Origin: Platynereis dumerilii
Taxonomy: Eukaryota > Annelida > Polychaeta > Phyllodocida > Nereididae
Direction of reading: 5' to 3'
NCBI GenBank assembly: GCA_026936325.1
Contig: JAPTHN010000006.1
Span: 31,451,296 to 31,515,295 of the forward strand
Length of the DNA stretch: 64,000 nt
The position numbers and the translations under genes were made by a program. A model generated the notes under the pieces. It had not been told where the DNA came from and did no database searches. It saw only the letters and a program-made list of their open reading frames with translations. Positions 49,686 to 62,496 of this stretch are shown one piece after another (positions within the stretch are counted from its first letter, which is position 1; every line of letters begins with the position of its first letter).

Positions 49686-50485
49686 ATGCATACACAAATG
49701 CTGACTTGAATTATTTTATCTTTAAAAATAGTATTAATATGATAAAGTCAGCTTTGTGAAATTCATTTATACATACCCTGTAGCTTAGAAACTGTGCCAA
49801 GTCCTGATTGGAATTGCATAATTAATAAACAATAAAAAATTTCATCTTGTGTTGTTGCTTGTCCATAATTTTTATCTGAACAATTAAACAGTTATTATAC
49901 CCTGGAAACTATGCAGAGATACATTAAAGCAAAAAACGTGTTTTAGCCGATAAATTGCATGACAGAACATTTCTGGCAAAGGATGCAGCATATTTGGGAG
50001 CTACAACTTAAAGGTCACAGGAAATATGAATTGTCATATTGTGATAATTTTTCACAACATGAAAAATATTAGGAATGAACACCTTCATTATGATTGTTTG
50101 GCACAGGCATGCTGGAGAGGGGATGGTTGCTATCCAAGGAAATAACTCAAACTTGTAACTTCATTAAGCGACTCTTTTTTCGTAAATATTTGTGTCACCA
50201 ACAAATTTTGTCGAATCTATCCATCTATCATATTTACTGCAGTTGCAACAAAATGGGCGCAAACAAAAACAGACTGAGCCATCGTCAAGACACAGTTAAT
50301 TATACATTCAACAAAACAATTGTAATTGAATAGACAAGCAGACGGGTGGCCCGAGGAAGAAACAAAATAAAAATAAACGTAAAAAGAGAATTTTAGCTAA
50401 ACGAGGCTTGTTTCGAGATAACAAGAAGTGGGTGGTGACAAAAAGAAACACAAGAATCACTTACTACTTTCTGGAGTTATAGATT

Positions 50486-50628
50486 ACGGGGGGGGGGCAC
50501 CCATTATACTAATTGCATATTTTAGCCAGAGTTCGAAAGTTTATATGGTGGGGCACCTGGGGCGGGGGAAGGTCCAATATGGGGGGAGGACATGTGCCCC
50601 TCGTGCCCCTCCTATAGGGATGCCACTG
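50486..50628. mobile_element. Truncated copy of the CAGTGGCG MITE family
   Basis: A run of G, then GCACCCATTATACTAATTGC, and the end GATGCCACTG. The middle (ATACTAATTG.ATATTTT.GCCA) matches 13653-13794. The left terminus is missing or replaced. Confidence 0.6.
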
Positions 50629-52260
50629 GTTGTTGCCTTTGACAAATCCACATTGTTGGGAGTCAATCAATTTATTTGATTGGACCATGAATGACAATGA
50701 TTAAATGGACAGAGTGGTCAATTTGTTTTGTTGACCCATCAATCGTCTTTTGTCTGTTGTAGTTTTATGCTGCTTTATGCATTGGGTAAATCAGGTGAGA
50801 TTATTTGTTCTCACTAGGCAAACATCCACCAGACTATTGACAAGGCATGTTGACACATATTGGGTATAAATTTATCAGGTGTTATATCCCGAGATGGCAT
50901 TGATGCCACGAAGTTAGTGCATTGGTGAAGTTGTCAGTATTGATTAATCATCGATACAAATACCATCCATCCAGTGTTGAATGCCAGAAATCAACTTGAG
51001 TTCACTTTGTTGCTGTCCATCTAATGCCATGACACTTCTTTTTTCTAGCCCCAGATTTCATTGAATGAGAACTGCACTGTAAGAACAAAAAGCGCTCTGA
51101 AGTGTCTAAAAAGGTACACCAGTCTGTCACAAATAGGATATCCCAGTTGGTACCTCAAAATACCCAAAGAAAGATAAGGAGTTTTCTAAATACCCTACTA
51201 TAAGGCACTTTGGAGAACTTGACTGGGGTACCTCAGGGCACTTTGTAGTGAAATGTCCCAGACCTTACGGCTTACGCCACATTAGATGGTTCTTCAGTCT
51301 GCCCACACCCAGAGACTCTTTGCTGAAGTGTCTGCCCATTAATTCAGATTTTTTAATTTCAGAATTCCTGTCTATGCGGGCAAATGATTATGAATATTTC
51401 ACTGATTTGTGATAACATGGCCATATCCAGCCACACTGGCCTCCTAACCATATAAATGCAACTGCATAACATCATGCAGTAAAACCCAAAATTAAGTAAG
51501 AAAAATGTCTGTCTGAAGTCCTCCATTTACCTATTTTGACCTCCTTTCGCCTCTCCACCCCAAATATCCATGCAACTACCTTTGAATCATCACCACAACC
51601 TTAGTCCACATTAAGAACTCTATTAAAACAGCTGCCAATATAATTGCAATTAGCAAAGGGTCACATTTTCGAATAATCAAACGCAACAGGTGTGATTGAG
51701 TTTGAATTGGTGGTGTATTCTAATGTGATCTTTAAAGGTTGTTTCAAGTAGGTGAAGGTAGGAAGTGATTCAGAGGTAGCCAAAAGGTTTGAAAGGGTAA
51801 AATATAGTGGCTGATTCTTCCTTCGTGCTGAGGTAGCCATACTCTATTTTGGATTGTACTGTACTCAAGATGAGAATGGATTTTTTTATCATATAATCAA
51901 TTTAAGCCCGTGATTTTAACCAACACAGCACAAAAATTTGTGTCACACAAATATGTTAATAAGGTGATTTTTTGTGGTAAGTCTTATTGAATTTTCCCTC
52001 TCACACTTGTGGGATATAAAGAATTGACCAAGAACAACTGCAGTCACATTTGAGACAAGAATGAAAGAAATAATCTTAGACAGAAAACTGTTCCAGAATT
52101 TCTTCTGTTTAGCAACGTTTAAAAAAGCATTGAAAAGACCACTCCATGCACAAATGGTTAAGCTTGAATTCAATGCACTTTCTTGTCTCAGGGGAATACT
52201 GAGCTAATGGTTTGGTCACCTGGTTAATGCAATGGCAAAATAACCAGGCTTACAGTATAA

Positions 52261-52453
52261 GGCCACACTTAATTGATTCTTAGCTTCGCGTACCCGCCGA
52301 AACAATAGATCTCCTGCCGATGGAAAAAAAAATTGAAAAAACAACAAACTTTTTTTTTTTACATTATAACAATTTTTTTTTTGTCCTAACGACCGACCCT
52401 AGAAAAAGTGCCTTGAGAGGATCCGAGAAGCTAAAGATCAATTATGTGTGGCC
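52261..52453. mobile_element. PIF/Harbinger-type MITE
   Basis: Inverted ends GGCCACACTTAATTGAT and GGCCACACATAATTGATC flanked on both sides by TAA (52258-52260 and 52454-52456), the 3-bp target typical of PIF/Harbinger. E1 shows the empty site. 193 bp, with poly-A and poly-T runs in the interior. Confidence 0.8.
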
Positions 52454-53000
52454 TAAAGCCCAAAATAAAGTAAGAAAATTTTCTGTCAGAAGTCCTCTAT
52501 TTGCCTATTTTGCCCTCCTTTCACGTCTCCAACCCAAATCTCTGTGCAACTACCTTTGACTCCTCACCAAAACCTTAGGCCTACAAAGAACTCTATGAAA
52601 ACAGCTACCAATGTTTTTGCAATTATCAAAGGGCCACAATTTCAAATAATCAAACACAATGGGTGTGATGGAGTTTAAAACGGTGCTGTTTAAAAGTAAT
52701 TTTGATGTGATTTTTAAAGGTATTTTCAAGTAGGTTAAGATAGGAAGTGATTCAGGGGGAAGTCAAATGGTGTGAAAAGATTAAGTAGTGGCTGATCCTT
52801 CCTTCCCACAGGGGTAGTCATACTTTGTATTGAGTTTTACTGCATGTTAATATGATGGGAGCTTTTGAATATAATCACAATCAAGTCAACCTTTGGCTAA
52901 ACATTTGATTATATTTGCCAAGGATATATTTGCATCGGGGAGGCAATGTTGGTTGTCTCTTTTGATTTTAAAATCATGCAATTCAAATTTATTAATATTG

Positions 53001-53133
53001 TTTTTTTTTTTCTTCCAGGTAAGGTGGCATACGAGAAGAATAATGCATAAATTGGCCTACATCATTTGTTCTCGAAATAATGGGAACATTCTAAAATGGC
53101 GTGCTGTTTCGTTTAGTAAAGAAACAGGTAAGT
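53001..53133 (+). other. Candidate exon, or recursive-splice exon, with strong splice sites
   Basis: A run of 11 T and TCTTCCAG end at 53018. The next bases are GTAAGG (53019-53024), so the acceptor is fused to a donor-like sequence. After 109 nt comes AAACAG/GTAAGT, a near-ideal donor (53128-53133). Only one frame is open across the 109 nt (VRWHTRRIMHKLAYIICSRN...), and it resembles no family I know. It could be a coding exon, a lncRNA exon, or the RS-exon of a long intron. Confidence 0.45.
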
Positions 53134-53869
53134 AATTTTAATAAGGTATTAATTCATGGTGTCAGCCTGCCTGTCATGCAATGTAACAATAAGAAATACA
53201 ATGTTGCTTTACTTAGATGTCTATAGCTATTCATAGATAGGCTTATCCGTGGCCATCCATAAATATCAATTTGTATTCTTTGGTGTACACCGAAATCTCT
53301 TTACCCCTTGTTTAAACAACCGCAATGTTGAATAGCTATGGATAACTATGGATAACTTTGCCTACGTTTAGCTTGAAATAGCTATGGATAGATAGCTAAG
53401 GCTACATTTCATATGACAAGCCACTTTAAGAAATTTGTAATGTACCGAAGTAGACTTATGCTTAATTCATGGTCAGGCATTTACTGTTGGGCTTATCTAC
53501 TACTTCAAGTCTCTAGTCATACTGGATCGTTTCACTAAAATGGTGATTAAAGCCTTTCACACAAGGATACCAAAAAGTTTTGGTCATTGCAATTTCTGAA
53601 TTGAAAAAGGGCCACATATTTTTTTTATAGTTCCGTTTTGAGCTGCTGGCCGATTGTAGAATTAGTCAGAATAGAGTCCCACTCGAGAATTGACGAGCCA
53701 CATACTCTTTTTCCAGAGGCGCATCTTCTGCCCTTTAATCAATAATTTCATAACATGTGCATAATTAAGGAGACGGTGCTGAGGACAATTAGTTTTTGTG
53801 TGAGAAATAATTAATATACTTTTCGCAAAAACAACAGATATATCATGATAATTACACGGCCTGGCATGT

Positions 53870-56800
53870 GTTGTCTGAGGTGTTTCCTCCATTACATTTG
53901 ATGAATGTAGTTTTTATTTTCAATGTCACCGCCCACTATCTTGTTATTTGGTATGTCTTTCTAAATCTCATTAAGCCAAATTTTCTTTGTCAGTGTTGTG
54001 TTGTTTTCGTTAGGATCAGCAGTCACGACGTGATTCCATTATTTTCAGTACCACTTTGCCTTTTTATGCCTCATTAAACTCAAAATTTCTTCTGTTTTGA
54101 TTTCACCAAATTTGTTCATGCCTACAGGGAATCTTTAGAAATTGCAGACATTTTGCAATCTGTGTTTCAGAAAGCACCATTAAATTGGAATCCTGCTGTG
54201 AAGTAATATTTAATTGATGGATTGAGAAGTGCAGAAATGTTTTGGATTAAGTACCCTGTTGTTTCGGGAGACTACATGTATTTTTATTAAATTAAGCATC
54301 ATTATTAAAGCCATTACGCTCTCCCACACAGGCAACAGATTTGTGGAAAGTAAAGCTACTGCTCGAGTTGCCTGACATTTTGTCATAATTATCATTTTAA
54401 TATTCTAATTATTGATTATTACGAGCATTGCGTAAAACTTCTGGTTCATATTGACGAATCTTATTTATGATGAGGTAAAGAACGAAATGATATTCTTTGG
54501 TGCGGAAAATCCTCCTTTTTGGAGCTATTAGCCACGAAGTTTCTTACTTTTAGTTTAGACAATAATGTAGCCTGACAAGTTGTTTTGCCTAATTGTAACA
54601 TCTTAAGTTTCACAAATGTCAGCTAGCTGTCAAACAATGATAAGAAGAATGTTTACAGAACTGATAACACAGCCTGTGGATGTTATCAGGGGCCCCCCTG
54701 GTTTGCTATACCAAATATCTGTTATGAAGGGGGTGCCCGGCTGGCTGGCAGACTGTCAGCTAGGATTTTCCCAGCTGACCAAGTTGTCAGCTGGGAGTCA
54801 ATTTTTTGGCGTTCAACCGATGAAATTTGCACTCAGGTATTGAGAAAGCTGTGAGGTGGCTGGCTGGGAAAAAATGATTCATATCAACTGGCTGGGTGGT
54901 GCTGAATGACGCTTGGGCTGGCTTGCAACCCAGCTGGCAGCATAACAGACATTTTCTCCCAGTTGCATATAAAAAGATTAATCTAAGTATCAAAAAATAT
55001 GTGCAACCAAGACCTTACCCTGATATGGGCATTATAATAACACACTGTCATGAGGTGCCCCTGTGTTATAAGCCTTCGCCTAAGAAACAAAGTTACCTTT
55101 GAGTAAAAATCACCTGAGGCAGTATCTAATTCCATTCTGGTTATATGGTTGAAAAATTAAGTAAGTTATGAAATTTTAAAAATCTGTAATTACTTTTCTC
55201 ACAGAAATTCAAGACGGCCTGAAATATGGCAATGTTTTGATGTCTTCACAGCTATGGTGAAGAGAGCCATGAGCAACAGCTTTGGGTATTTGGATACATC
55301 AAATGCTGAATGAAATAAAGAAACATTTTTTAAAAACATTTGCTTGCTCTACTTCTGGTTGACTTCTTTTATCATCCAAAAGTAAAACAAGCTGGCTGTG
55401 AGATGTAGGTTAGCAGGCACGAACAATGCAGCGCTCTTAGGCCAATGCTTGCCTTTCACTTGCGACCAGTTGATTTGTGAGACTATGCACATTGGACAGT
55501 GAAATCAAGGGCCCTCAACATTTCACTCATTTGTACCATGTGGGGGATATTTTACTGGCAAACAAAGACACTGGTATTAGGGGCTGTTTAGATCTCATTG
55601 GAATGTCAACTGTGCCAAGTGTCAGGGGTCAGCACATACAATGTTGTTTCTTGTTTCAAGTTGGTAACGGCACTGGCTAAAAGTACATTGGTCTGCTTAA
55701 CTCAAGTCCTGAGTTTGATTCCTGGTAAATGTTGCAGAAAGCAATATATTCTGAGAATTTGTTGCAAAATTGGGAATGCTTAGAAGACATAAGATATCTA
55801 TTGTACAAAAGATAGTCATTACTAAGTTCTCTGATTCAACTTATCATTTTCATTGATAGGTAAAGACGATCCACTTGAACTTTGCAACTGAGATTACTGT
55901 CTGCACCATCTGCATGGACAAGTCCTAACATGCATCTCTTGCAGCGGGTCAATGGCTATGCAAGCAAGAACAAGCTGACCAAAAAAGTCAGATAGTAATG
56001 GAGACACACAACTGTAATTCAGTGGCAAGAATTATATTATACACCTAATGTGTAATCTTACCAACCCATTTGTGCATCATTCTCTAGGAACAGGAGCATG
56101 CGTGGAATGCCAGCTGAGGTATTTGTACGTTAGAATTTGAGTGGTCCATTCATGCCAATGCATTTTTCAACAGGGTTAAAGAGAAAAAGGAAGGTCTATT
56201 TCGAGAAATTCCTCAAAAGCATTAGGACTTCCGTAGCTGTCTAGGCTTATCAATGGGGTTTCTCCACAATGTCTAAAGATCTATATATTTTGCCTTGAAA
56301 CTCTCAAGAGTATCCTTCACATATGACTGCATTCAAACAATGCGTTATGGTTAATTGAGTTATACAATTAAAACAGACATGTATATATTGCTTATAATGT
56401 TTTTATTACCGCATTAGAAAACGGCCATTTATCTGTCAGGAAAGCTGCTTGTATTGTTATGCTGTGGATTAAAAAGTACCACATTGAGGAACTGGGACTA
56501 CCTTGCTGTGGACTAACAGCCTAATTGGTCCATTATGACATTAGTGTGTCTTTGACAGCACATTCACTGTCTAAGCTTCAGATAAGTCCAGTAGCAATTA
56601 AAAGTTGAGAATAATTTTTATACAGGGACGTGATTGCACATTCAGTATAGTAGACCTATTTCTCTATTTGTTATGGACAATCTTGCCTATGCAAATATTT
56701 GTCTGCCTTGCACTGTAATACCATGGTCAAGCCTGTAAAAAAACATCTATAGTTAGCCTGTGGGAAGCCTGAGGAGATTTGATTGTAATCCATCTCTTCC

Positions 56801-57690
56801 ACTGCCCAGGAATGTACATTCACATTTACTTCTTTTTTTAGAAATATATAAGAGCAGACAAGTATTTTGCAGAAAGTTTTCAGACTTTTCAAGAGTGTTT
56901 AAAACTTTTTAAATTTGCAAAGATTGAGTGAAGTTAACTTGTTACTCGGAAGTGTGGATTTCCTTTCTTACCGGTTGATCTGTTAGGAACACAAATATAT
57001 TCAAAGGCAACTCAGTGTTAGTGGCGAACTGTATTTTTATCTTTTGTGGTACATATTAGATCAGATACTTGTAAGCCAAATTGGATAAAAATATGAAATA
57101 AAACTTCGATTGAGGTTGATATTTGGAAGCATTTACGAAATGGTAATGCATTGCAACAAATTGGTATGTTCGAGATACTTAAACTGTTAAGTATCTGCTC
57201 AGTATTTTTTATAATATGACATTTTTGTCTTGAAAATCACTGCTTTGCTGAAGTTTGGAGTGTTACATCAAATGTAGGAGATTGAAATGTACACCCGAGA
57301 TTCAGATGGTAATTCCGATACTGCTGTCATCACGCATCTTTCCTTCAGATTTTAGATGATGCAGCTAATTGTTGTGAAATAAGACGCTGTTTTGCTAATA
57401 TGACAGAAATTTTATAAAGGCAGGAGAGAGGAAGATGCCTGTTTTCCTTCAAAGATGAATTATTAGATTATGCAAATATAGACTGAATCATCGACGACCT
57501 TTGTAACACATAGGCAGGAGCCCAATTATACAGTGACTGAAGGAACATTTGATCCATTCCCTTCCACACCAATGACAAATTTGACAGAAAATTCAGAATA
57601 GGATGAAGCGGTTACTTTCTTCTGCAGCATATATATAGTGTCTTATGGATTATGAAAAGATATTAGTACCTGATGACCCATTTCAGTTTC
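53870..57690. repeat. Duplicated unit D2 (non-coding)
   Basis: Bases 53870-54120 match 57805-58010, and the rest matches D1 and D3. It contains a small insertion (54687-55063) and the tRNA-like remnant near 55665-55730. No gene. Confidence 0.75.
54687..55063. mobile_element. CAGGGGC-ended MITE
   Basis: Left end CAGGGGCCCCCCTGG and inverted right end CAGGGGCACCTCATG. TGTTAT is repeated at 54681-54686 and 55064-55069. D1 lacks it (site near 38625). The interior is rich in CAGCTGG / GGCTGGC motifs. The ends suggest hAT, although the visible target repeat is 6 bp. Confidence 0.65.
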
Positions 57691-59504
57691 TGAAACTATG
57701 TCAAGTACATGTTTCCTCCGGTATCTTAGGGGACATATTGGTTTTGGAGTGGTTTGGCTGAACTTCAAATGCATTTCTCCAAGTAGGAATACTCTTTTTT
57801 ATTAAGGTGCACATGTTTCCTTCATTACACTTTGATAAACGTACTTTTACTTTCGCCCACTATCCTGTTATTTGGTCTTTCCAAGCCGCATTAAGCCTAA
57901 TTTTCCCTGTTGTTCTTCCCTTTTCTTCCTTTCTCACCCATAGTTCATTGTTGGTTTTATGGTTCATCAAACTCTGATTCTCTTCTTCTGTTTTGTCCTA
58001 GTCAACAAGGAATCTTCAGAAATGCCAGATATTTTTGTCATTTGTGTTACGAAACTCACAATTAAAGTGGAATCCCGCTGAAAATTAATGTTTCTATGGT
58101 GAATCAAAATGTGCAGAAATGTTTCAGATTAAGCATCATGTGGTTTCATGTACTTATTTTTACTAACTGAACTTCCCGCTTACCCCGCCCCAACGCCCCC
58201 TGTTGAGACCACAAATGACAGGAAAATACTGCCCCAGCTTGAGACATCAGGTCTTCTTGTCCTGATTATGATGTTATTCTGTCACATATTTGGCTCAGAG
58301 ATGAGATTATAATATTATATTCGAAGTTTTAGTCACATTAGTAATTATAGACTATTACATACATTTCTTGAAACTTTTGATAAATAAAATATTATTCCGC
58401 GGTGCTCACCAGTTCTCTCGAGGGATAATTATTGATGAAATTTTATTTGTAGAGAGTAAAGACATTCTGTAGCGCAGAAAAAACTTTTTTAAGGAGATTT
58501 AAACTATTAGTCTATGCCTTGGTTTTTGTTTAGGGAAGTACCAAAAAGTTATTATGCTTAAGTGTAATGTCAATGATACCATAAATATCAGATGGCTTCT
58601 TAAAAAGGATTAGAAAGCTTCTTATAAAATTAACTTCTTAGCGTTGGGATATTTTCAGAAACAATGTCTCTTGTGACATCAAGATTACCTTGGCCAGATT
58701 TGTTTTGTTATAAGGTAGAGAAATTAATTATGTGCAGATTTTAAGATTTTATGATTAAACTTCCTGAAAGAAACTCAAGATGGCAAAAAATATGTTGATG
58801 CCTCCACAGCTTTCAATGATGTTAGAAGGTGTCATGGGCAATATTTGGATTAGTGCAATAAAAAAAAGTTGATCCTTGGTATGCCCTTCTTCTGGAGACT
58901 TCTGATGGAACAAAAGGAGAAATTCAATTGTCGAAAATAGATATATCAATGAATTATTTTAACTCTAGTTTAAAAATATGATTTTTAACCCTATTGCTTC
59001 TTTGTGTTGAATGCACAATTGTTTACAAACTAGACACTGTGCATAATTGACCGACTAATCATATAGTTGTCTCCTTGCAGTTTGTCATATAGGCTGGAAA
59101 CTTCAGATTAGTAGCATGGAGGCAATTTCCAACTGCAATTTATATTATACAGCAGTTTAATTATTGTGTACTCTTATTTTACTGACCCATCTGTGCATCG
59201 TTTAGCACAGTAATATTTCTTTATTTGCTGTCGGAATTCCAGCTGAAGCATTAAATTTTGTCTGGTAGCATTTGAGCGGTTCATTCTTGCCAATGTATTT
59301 TTAATAGGGTTGAAGAGAAAAAAGGACGTTCTATTCCTAGAAACGCCTGAAAAGCATTTTATATTAATATCACTCTTATATGTTCGTCCATTATTTGGAC
59401 TCTCACAGCTGTCCAGTCTCGTTAATGAAAGGTCTCCACAGTATCTAAGGATACATCTTCACTATCCTGCATCCTACCCTGAAATTGCTTGTACCTTACA
59501 CATA

Positions 59505-61505
59505 ATATAATAATATAATTTATTCATTTATAAAGCGCCTATATCCATAACTCAGTCATGCTCAGAAGCGCTGTACAACATAAAATAGAAGATAGATTAA
59601 AAATATAAGGATATGTAAAAACATAGTAAAAGCACTAAAAATTTTATAAATTTAAAAATAAAGTGTTCATTGAGTATCATTCATGGAAAAGCAGTCAGAG
59701 AATAAATGTGTCTTTAGTTTTCTTTTAAATGTCTCAAAATTTTCACATTGTCTCAATGATGATGGTAAATTGTTCCACCATTTCGGTGCTGCCACAGCGA
59801 ATGATCTATCACCATATGATCTTGTCTTCGAGCGCGGTTGAACAAGCAGCATCTGACTAGATGATCGAAGACTTCTAGATGGACTGTACATCTGAACGAG
59901 ATCGGATAAGTATACTGGTGCTGAACCATTTAGGCACTTAAAAGTTATACATAACACTTTGAACATAACACCTTGTTGCACAGGCAGCCAGTGCAGTTGT
60001 CTCAGAATTGCACTAATGGAGTCTCGTTTGTTTCTTCTAGTAACGATTCTGGCTGCTGTGTTCTGCACACGCTGTAACTTACGTAGTTGGAAGGCAGTGA
60101 TGTTTATTAACAGTGAATTACAATTATCCAGCCGAGATGTAATGAAGGCATGGATGAGCTTTTCTGCGGCATCACGTGTAAGCATGTCCCGGACAGCAGC
60201 AATGTTATGAAGATGGAAATAGCATGCTTTACATATCACTCTTATATGTTCGTCCATTGTTGTAGTTTCATCGAACCAACTACCCAAGTTTCGCATGACT
60301 GAACTTGCAGAGACCTCACAATCGCTGATGTTGATGGTTGATAGCTCGACTTTGGATCTAAGCCGTGATGATGTTAGAATCATTAGTTCAGTCTTGTCGC
60401 CATTAAGTTTGAGCTTGTTTTCAACCATCCATTTATCAATGTCACTGATACATTTCTCAGCACAGTCCATTGCACTGTGAATGGATGGGTTAGGCCTAAA
60501 ATTGAAGCGAAGGTAAACCTGAGTGTCATCAGCATATAGATGAAAGCTGATATTGTGATCAGCAACAATGTCAGAGATGGGACTTGTATACAGTGAAAAC
60601 AACATTGGCCCAAGGACCGAGCCCTGTGGGACTCCTTGGAGTACAGCCAGCGCAGATGATGTTTCGCCCTTAAACATCACAGACTGTGTCCGGCCACTGA
60701 GATATGACTTAATCCACTTCAGGATGTCACCGCCAATCCCAAAGCGATTCTGTAGGCGACGCAGCAGGGTGTCGTGGCAGATCGTATCAAAAGCTGCGGA
60801 TAAATCCAACAGCACCAGGATGACACCCTGCTGCATATCCAATGCTTGGAGTATATCGTTCTGAACGCGAAGGAGAGCAGTTTCCACACTGTGGTCAGGA
60901 CGATATGCTGACTGAAAGACTGGATATAGTCTGTTGTGTTGTAAATATGTAGAAAGCTGGCTTGATACTACTCTCTCAACAACTTTAGATATAAAAGGCA
61001 AATTTGACACCGGACGATAATTGCTTAAAGTCAGAGGGTCGAGGGATGGCTTTTTCAATAAGGGTGTCACAAGCGCATGTTTCCATTCAGATGGGAAGAC
61101 AGCAGAGAGGAGCGATTTATTAACTATGGCTGTGAGAGCTGGGGACAGTATGTCAAGATGGGACTTAACCATCCAGGTTGGCCATGGATCCAGCTTCGAT
61201 GTTTTCGTGGGAGAACTTGAGATGACTTTCTTGAGTTCATCTTCTGATAAAGGAACAAGGTGATCGATGGAGCTTGTGCATGTAATTGATAATTCAGCAG
61301 GTGGTGTTGCAGATGATCTTGTATCAAGAGTTTCATGAATTTTCTTGATTTTTTCAAGAAAAAAGTTATTAATATCAATAGCCCTCATGTCAGATCCGGT
61401 TGCAGTTGTCTGATCAATAGGCTTGTTCAAGAGACCTTTAACAATGTCGAATAGTTTCCTTTGATCATTCCCACAATCAGTTTGGCAGCTAAGACTCAAG
61501 ACTCA
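59505..61505 (-). mobile_element. 5'-truncated L2-like LINE
   Basis: It reads right to left. The 3' UTR (59507-59666) has two AAGCGC motifs about 45 bp apart, as in many L2-group tails, and ends in an AT-rich ATAAT repeat. The body is one long ORF2 fragment. The endonuclease and ORF1 are missing. No clear target duplication was seen. Confidence 0.88.
59667..61499 (-). CDS. L2-like LINE ORF2 fragment: linker, reverse transcriptase and C-terminal domain
   Basis: 610 residues are open without interruption. The N-terminal part (1-100) is the linker before the RT; the endonuclease that should precede it is absent, so this is a truncated copy and the first Met is internal. RT motifs: VTPLLKKPSLDPLTLSNYRP (144-163), motif A with Asp232 in LLDLSAAFDTI, motif B GVPQGSVLGP (289-298), motif C YADD at 322-325, and motif D KLKLNGDKTELMIL. 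The C-terminal region ends FKRKLKTHLFSDCF, as in L2/CR1 proteins. The catalytic aspartates are all kept and the frame is intact, so the insertion is fairly young. It copies its own RNA into DNA at a nicked target in complete relatives; this copy cannot move by itself. Confidence 0.92.
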   Translation of the reverse strand: MSLSCQTDCGNDQRKLFDIVKGLLNKPIDQTTATGSDMRAIDINNFFLEKIKKIHETLDTRSSATPPAELSITCTSSIDHLVPLSEDELKKVISSSPTKTSKLDPWPTWMVKSHLDILSPALTAIVNKSLLSAVFPSEWKHALVTPLLKKPSLDPLTLSNYRPVSNLPFISKVVERVVSSQLSTYLQHNRLYPVFQSAYRPDHSVETALLRVQNDILQALDMQQGVILVLLDLSAAFDTICHDTLLRRLQNRFGIGGDILKWIKSYLSGRTQSVMFKGETSSALAVLQGVPQGSVLGPMLFSLYTSPISDIVADHNISFHLYADDTQVYLRFNFRPNPSIHSAMDCAEKCISDIDKWMVENKLKLNGDKTELMILTSSRLRSKVELSTINISDCEVSASSVMRNLGSWFDETTTMDEHIRVICKACYFHLHNIAAVRDMLTRDAAEKLIHAFITSRLDNCNSLLINITAFQLRKLQRVQNTAARIVTRRNKRDSISAILRQLHWLPVQQGVMFKVLCITFKCLNGSAPVYLSDLVQMYSPSRSLRSSSQMLLVQPRSKTRSYGDRSFAVAAPKWWNNLPSSLRQCENFETFKRKLKTHLFSDCFSMNDTQ

Positions 61506-62496
61506 GGAACAGAGAGTATATTGCTGTGGACACACAATGTCATTGTCTTTTCATCCTGTCTTCTTTTAACAGCCGGTCATACTGATAGTGTCTGTATGTC
61601 CAAAACTGAGACTAAATAGGTTTACAGGGACATGATGTGACCGCTCAGTATTTCTTCATTTCTTATTTTCCAGCAATCTTGTCAATGCAAATGAATGTTC
61701 TACTCTGTTATATTACAGTCAAGCCTGTACAACAACATTGTTATGTTGTGAGTGTGAGGGGAATTCAGTCTGCATTGTAATCCATTCCGTCCACAACCAA
61801 GAATTGTACATTCACGCCTCTGCTCTTTTTTAGAGAAAGAGAGAAAAAAGGGGACAAGTACTGTGCTGAAAAGTTTTCAAACTTCTCAAGAGTACTTGAA
61901 ACTTCTTGAAACTTTCAACGACTGAGTGGAGGCAACATGTTACTTCAGACTGTTGGTTTTCATTATGACCAGGATATGTTTTGACAAAGAGGCATCACTG
62001 CAACTGGGTCTGATGTGGTGAACAGTACTAGCCTTAATTGATGCGCCATCCTTTTTGGAGGATAAAAAAGATACAAGTTTATTATACTTCAATAGAATCA
62101 TGCCATAAAAGTTATGTTGAAAGAAAGATTAAAAATGAGTATAAAAATTGTGATTTTAGGATTAACCCCAAATAAATGTGAAAAATTATTTCACTTGATT
62201 TACCTGCATATTGTATTGTATGACATTGTTGTCTTGAAAAGCACAGTTAGGACATAAGTGATACAGCATCTGAGGTAAAATGTTGGATGTTTATGGATAG
62301 TGATTTGACACTGCAGTCATACGGCGTCTTTCCTACAGCTCCTGGATGATGTGGCTAATTGTTGTGAAATATGACACTGTTTTGGTAATATGACAGAAAT
62401 TTGATTAAGGCAGGAGGGAGGAAAAGGCTTGCCACCCTTCATAAATGATATATTATATCCCACAAATATGGAGAGAAGACTCCCTGACCTTTAGAA

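Larger units (their letters stand above)
41640..50990. repeat. Duplicated unit C3 (non-coding)
   Basis: It is a more diverged relative of C1/C2, starting at the point equivalent to 21680. It lacks the fold-back MITE and the CACTCT MITE that C1 and C2 share. It carries the LINE at 46443-49685. Marker blocks: R2 at about 41640, 41880 and 49885, R3 at 43622-43647, and R1 at 45514-45642. Confidence 0.75.
51000..53860. repeat. Units E1/E2 and adjoining single-copy sequence
   Basis: Bases 51430-51860 match 52440-52870 (landmarks: AAGTAAG, GTCCTC.ATTT.CCTATTTTG and CTCCTTTC.C.TCTCCA). Between them, 51990-52210 resembles A1 5530-5830. Bases 53140-53860 have no paralogue seen here. A candidate exon lies at 53019-53127. 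Confidence 0.6.

Noticed and set aside
51078-51270. CACTGTAAGAACAAAAAGCGC as the end of a CACTA-like element
   Set aside because: No matching inverted end (TTACAGTG) was found within the next kilobase.
57930-57960. Pyrimidine-rich tract ending in CATAG as a splice acceptor
   Set aside because: No nearby donor or open segment, and the matching D2 position lacks the tract.
60383-61378. Additional short frames across the L2-like LINE
   Set aside because: They are other-frame shadows of the reverse transcriptase.
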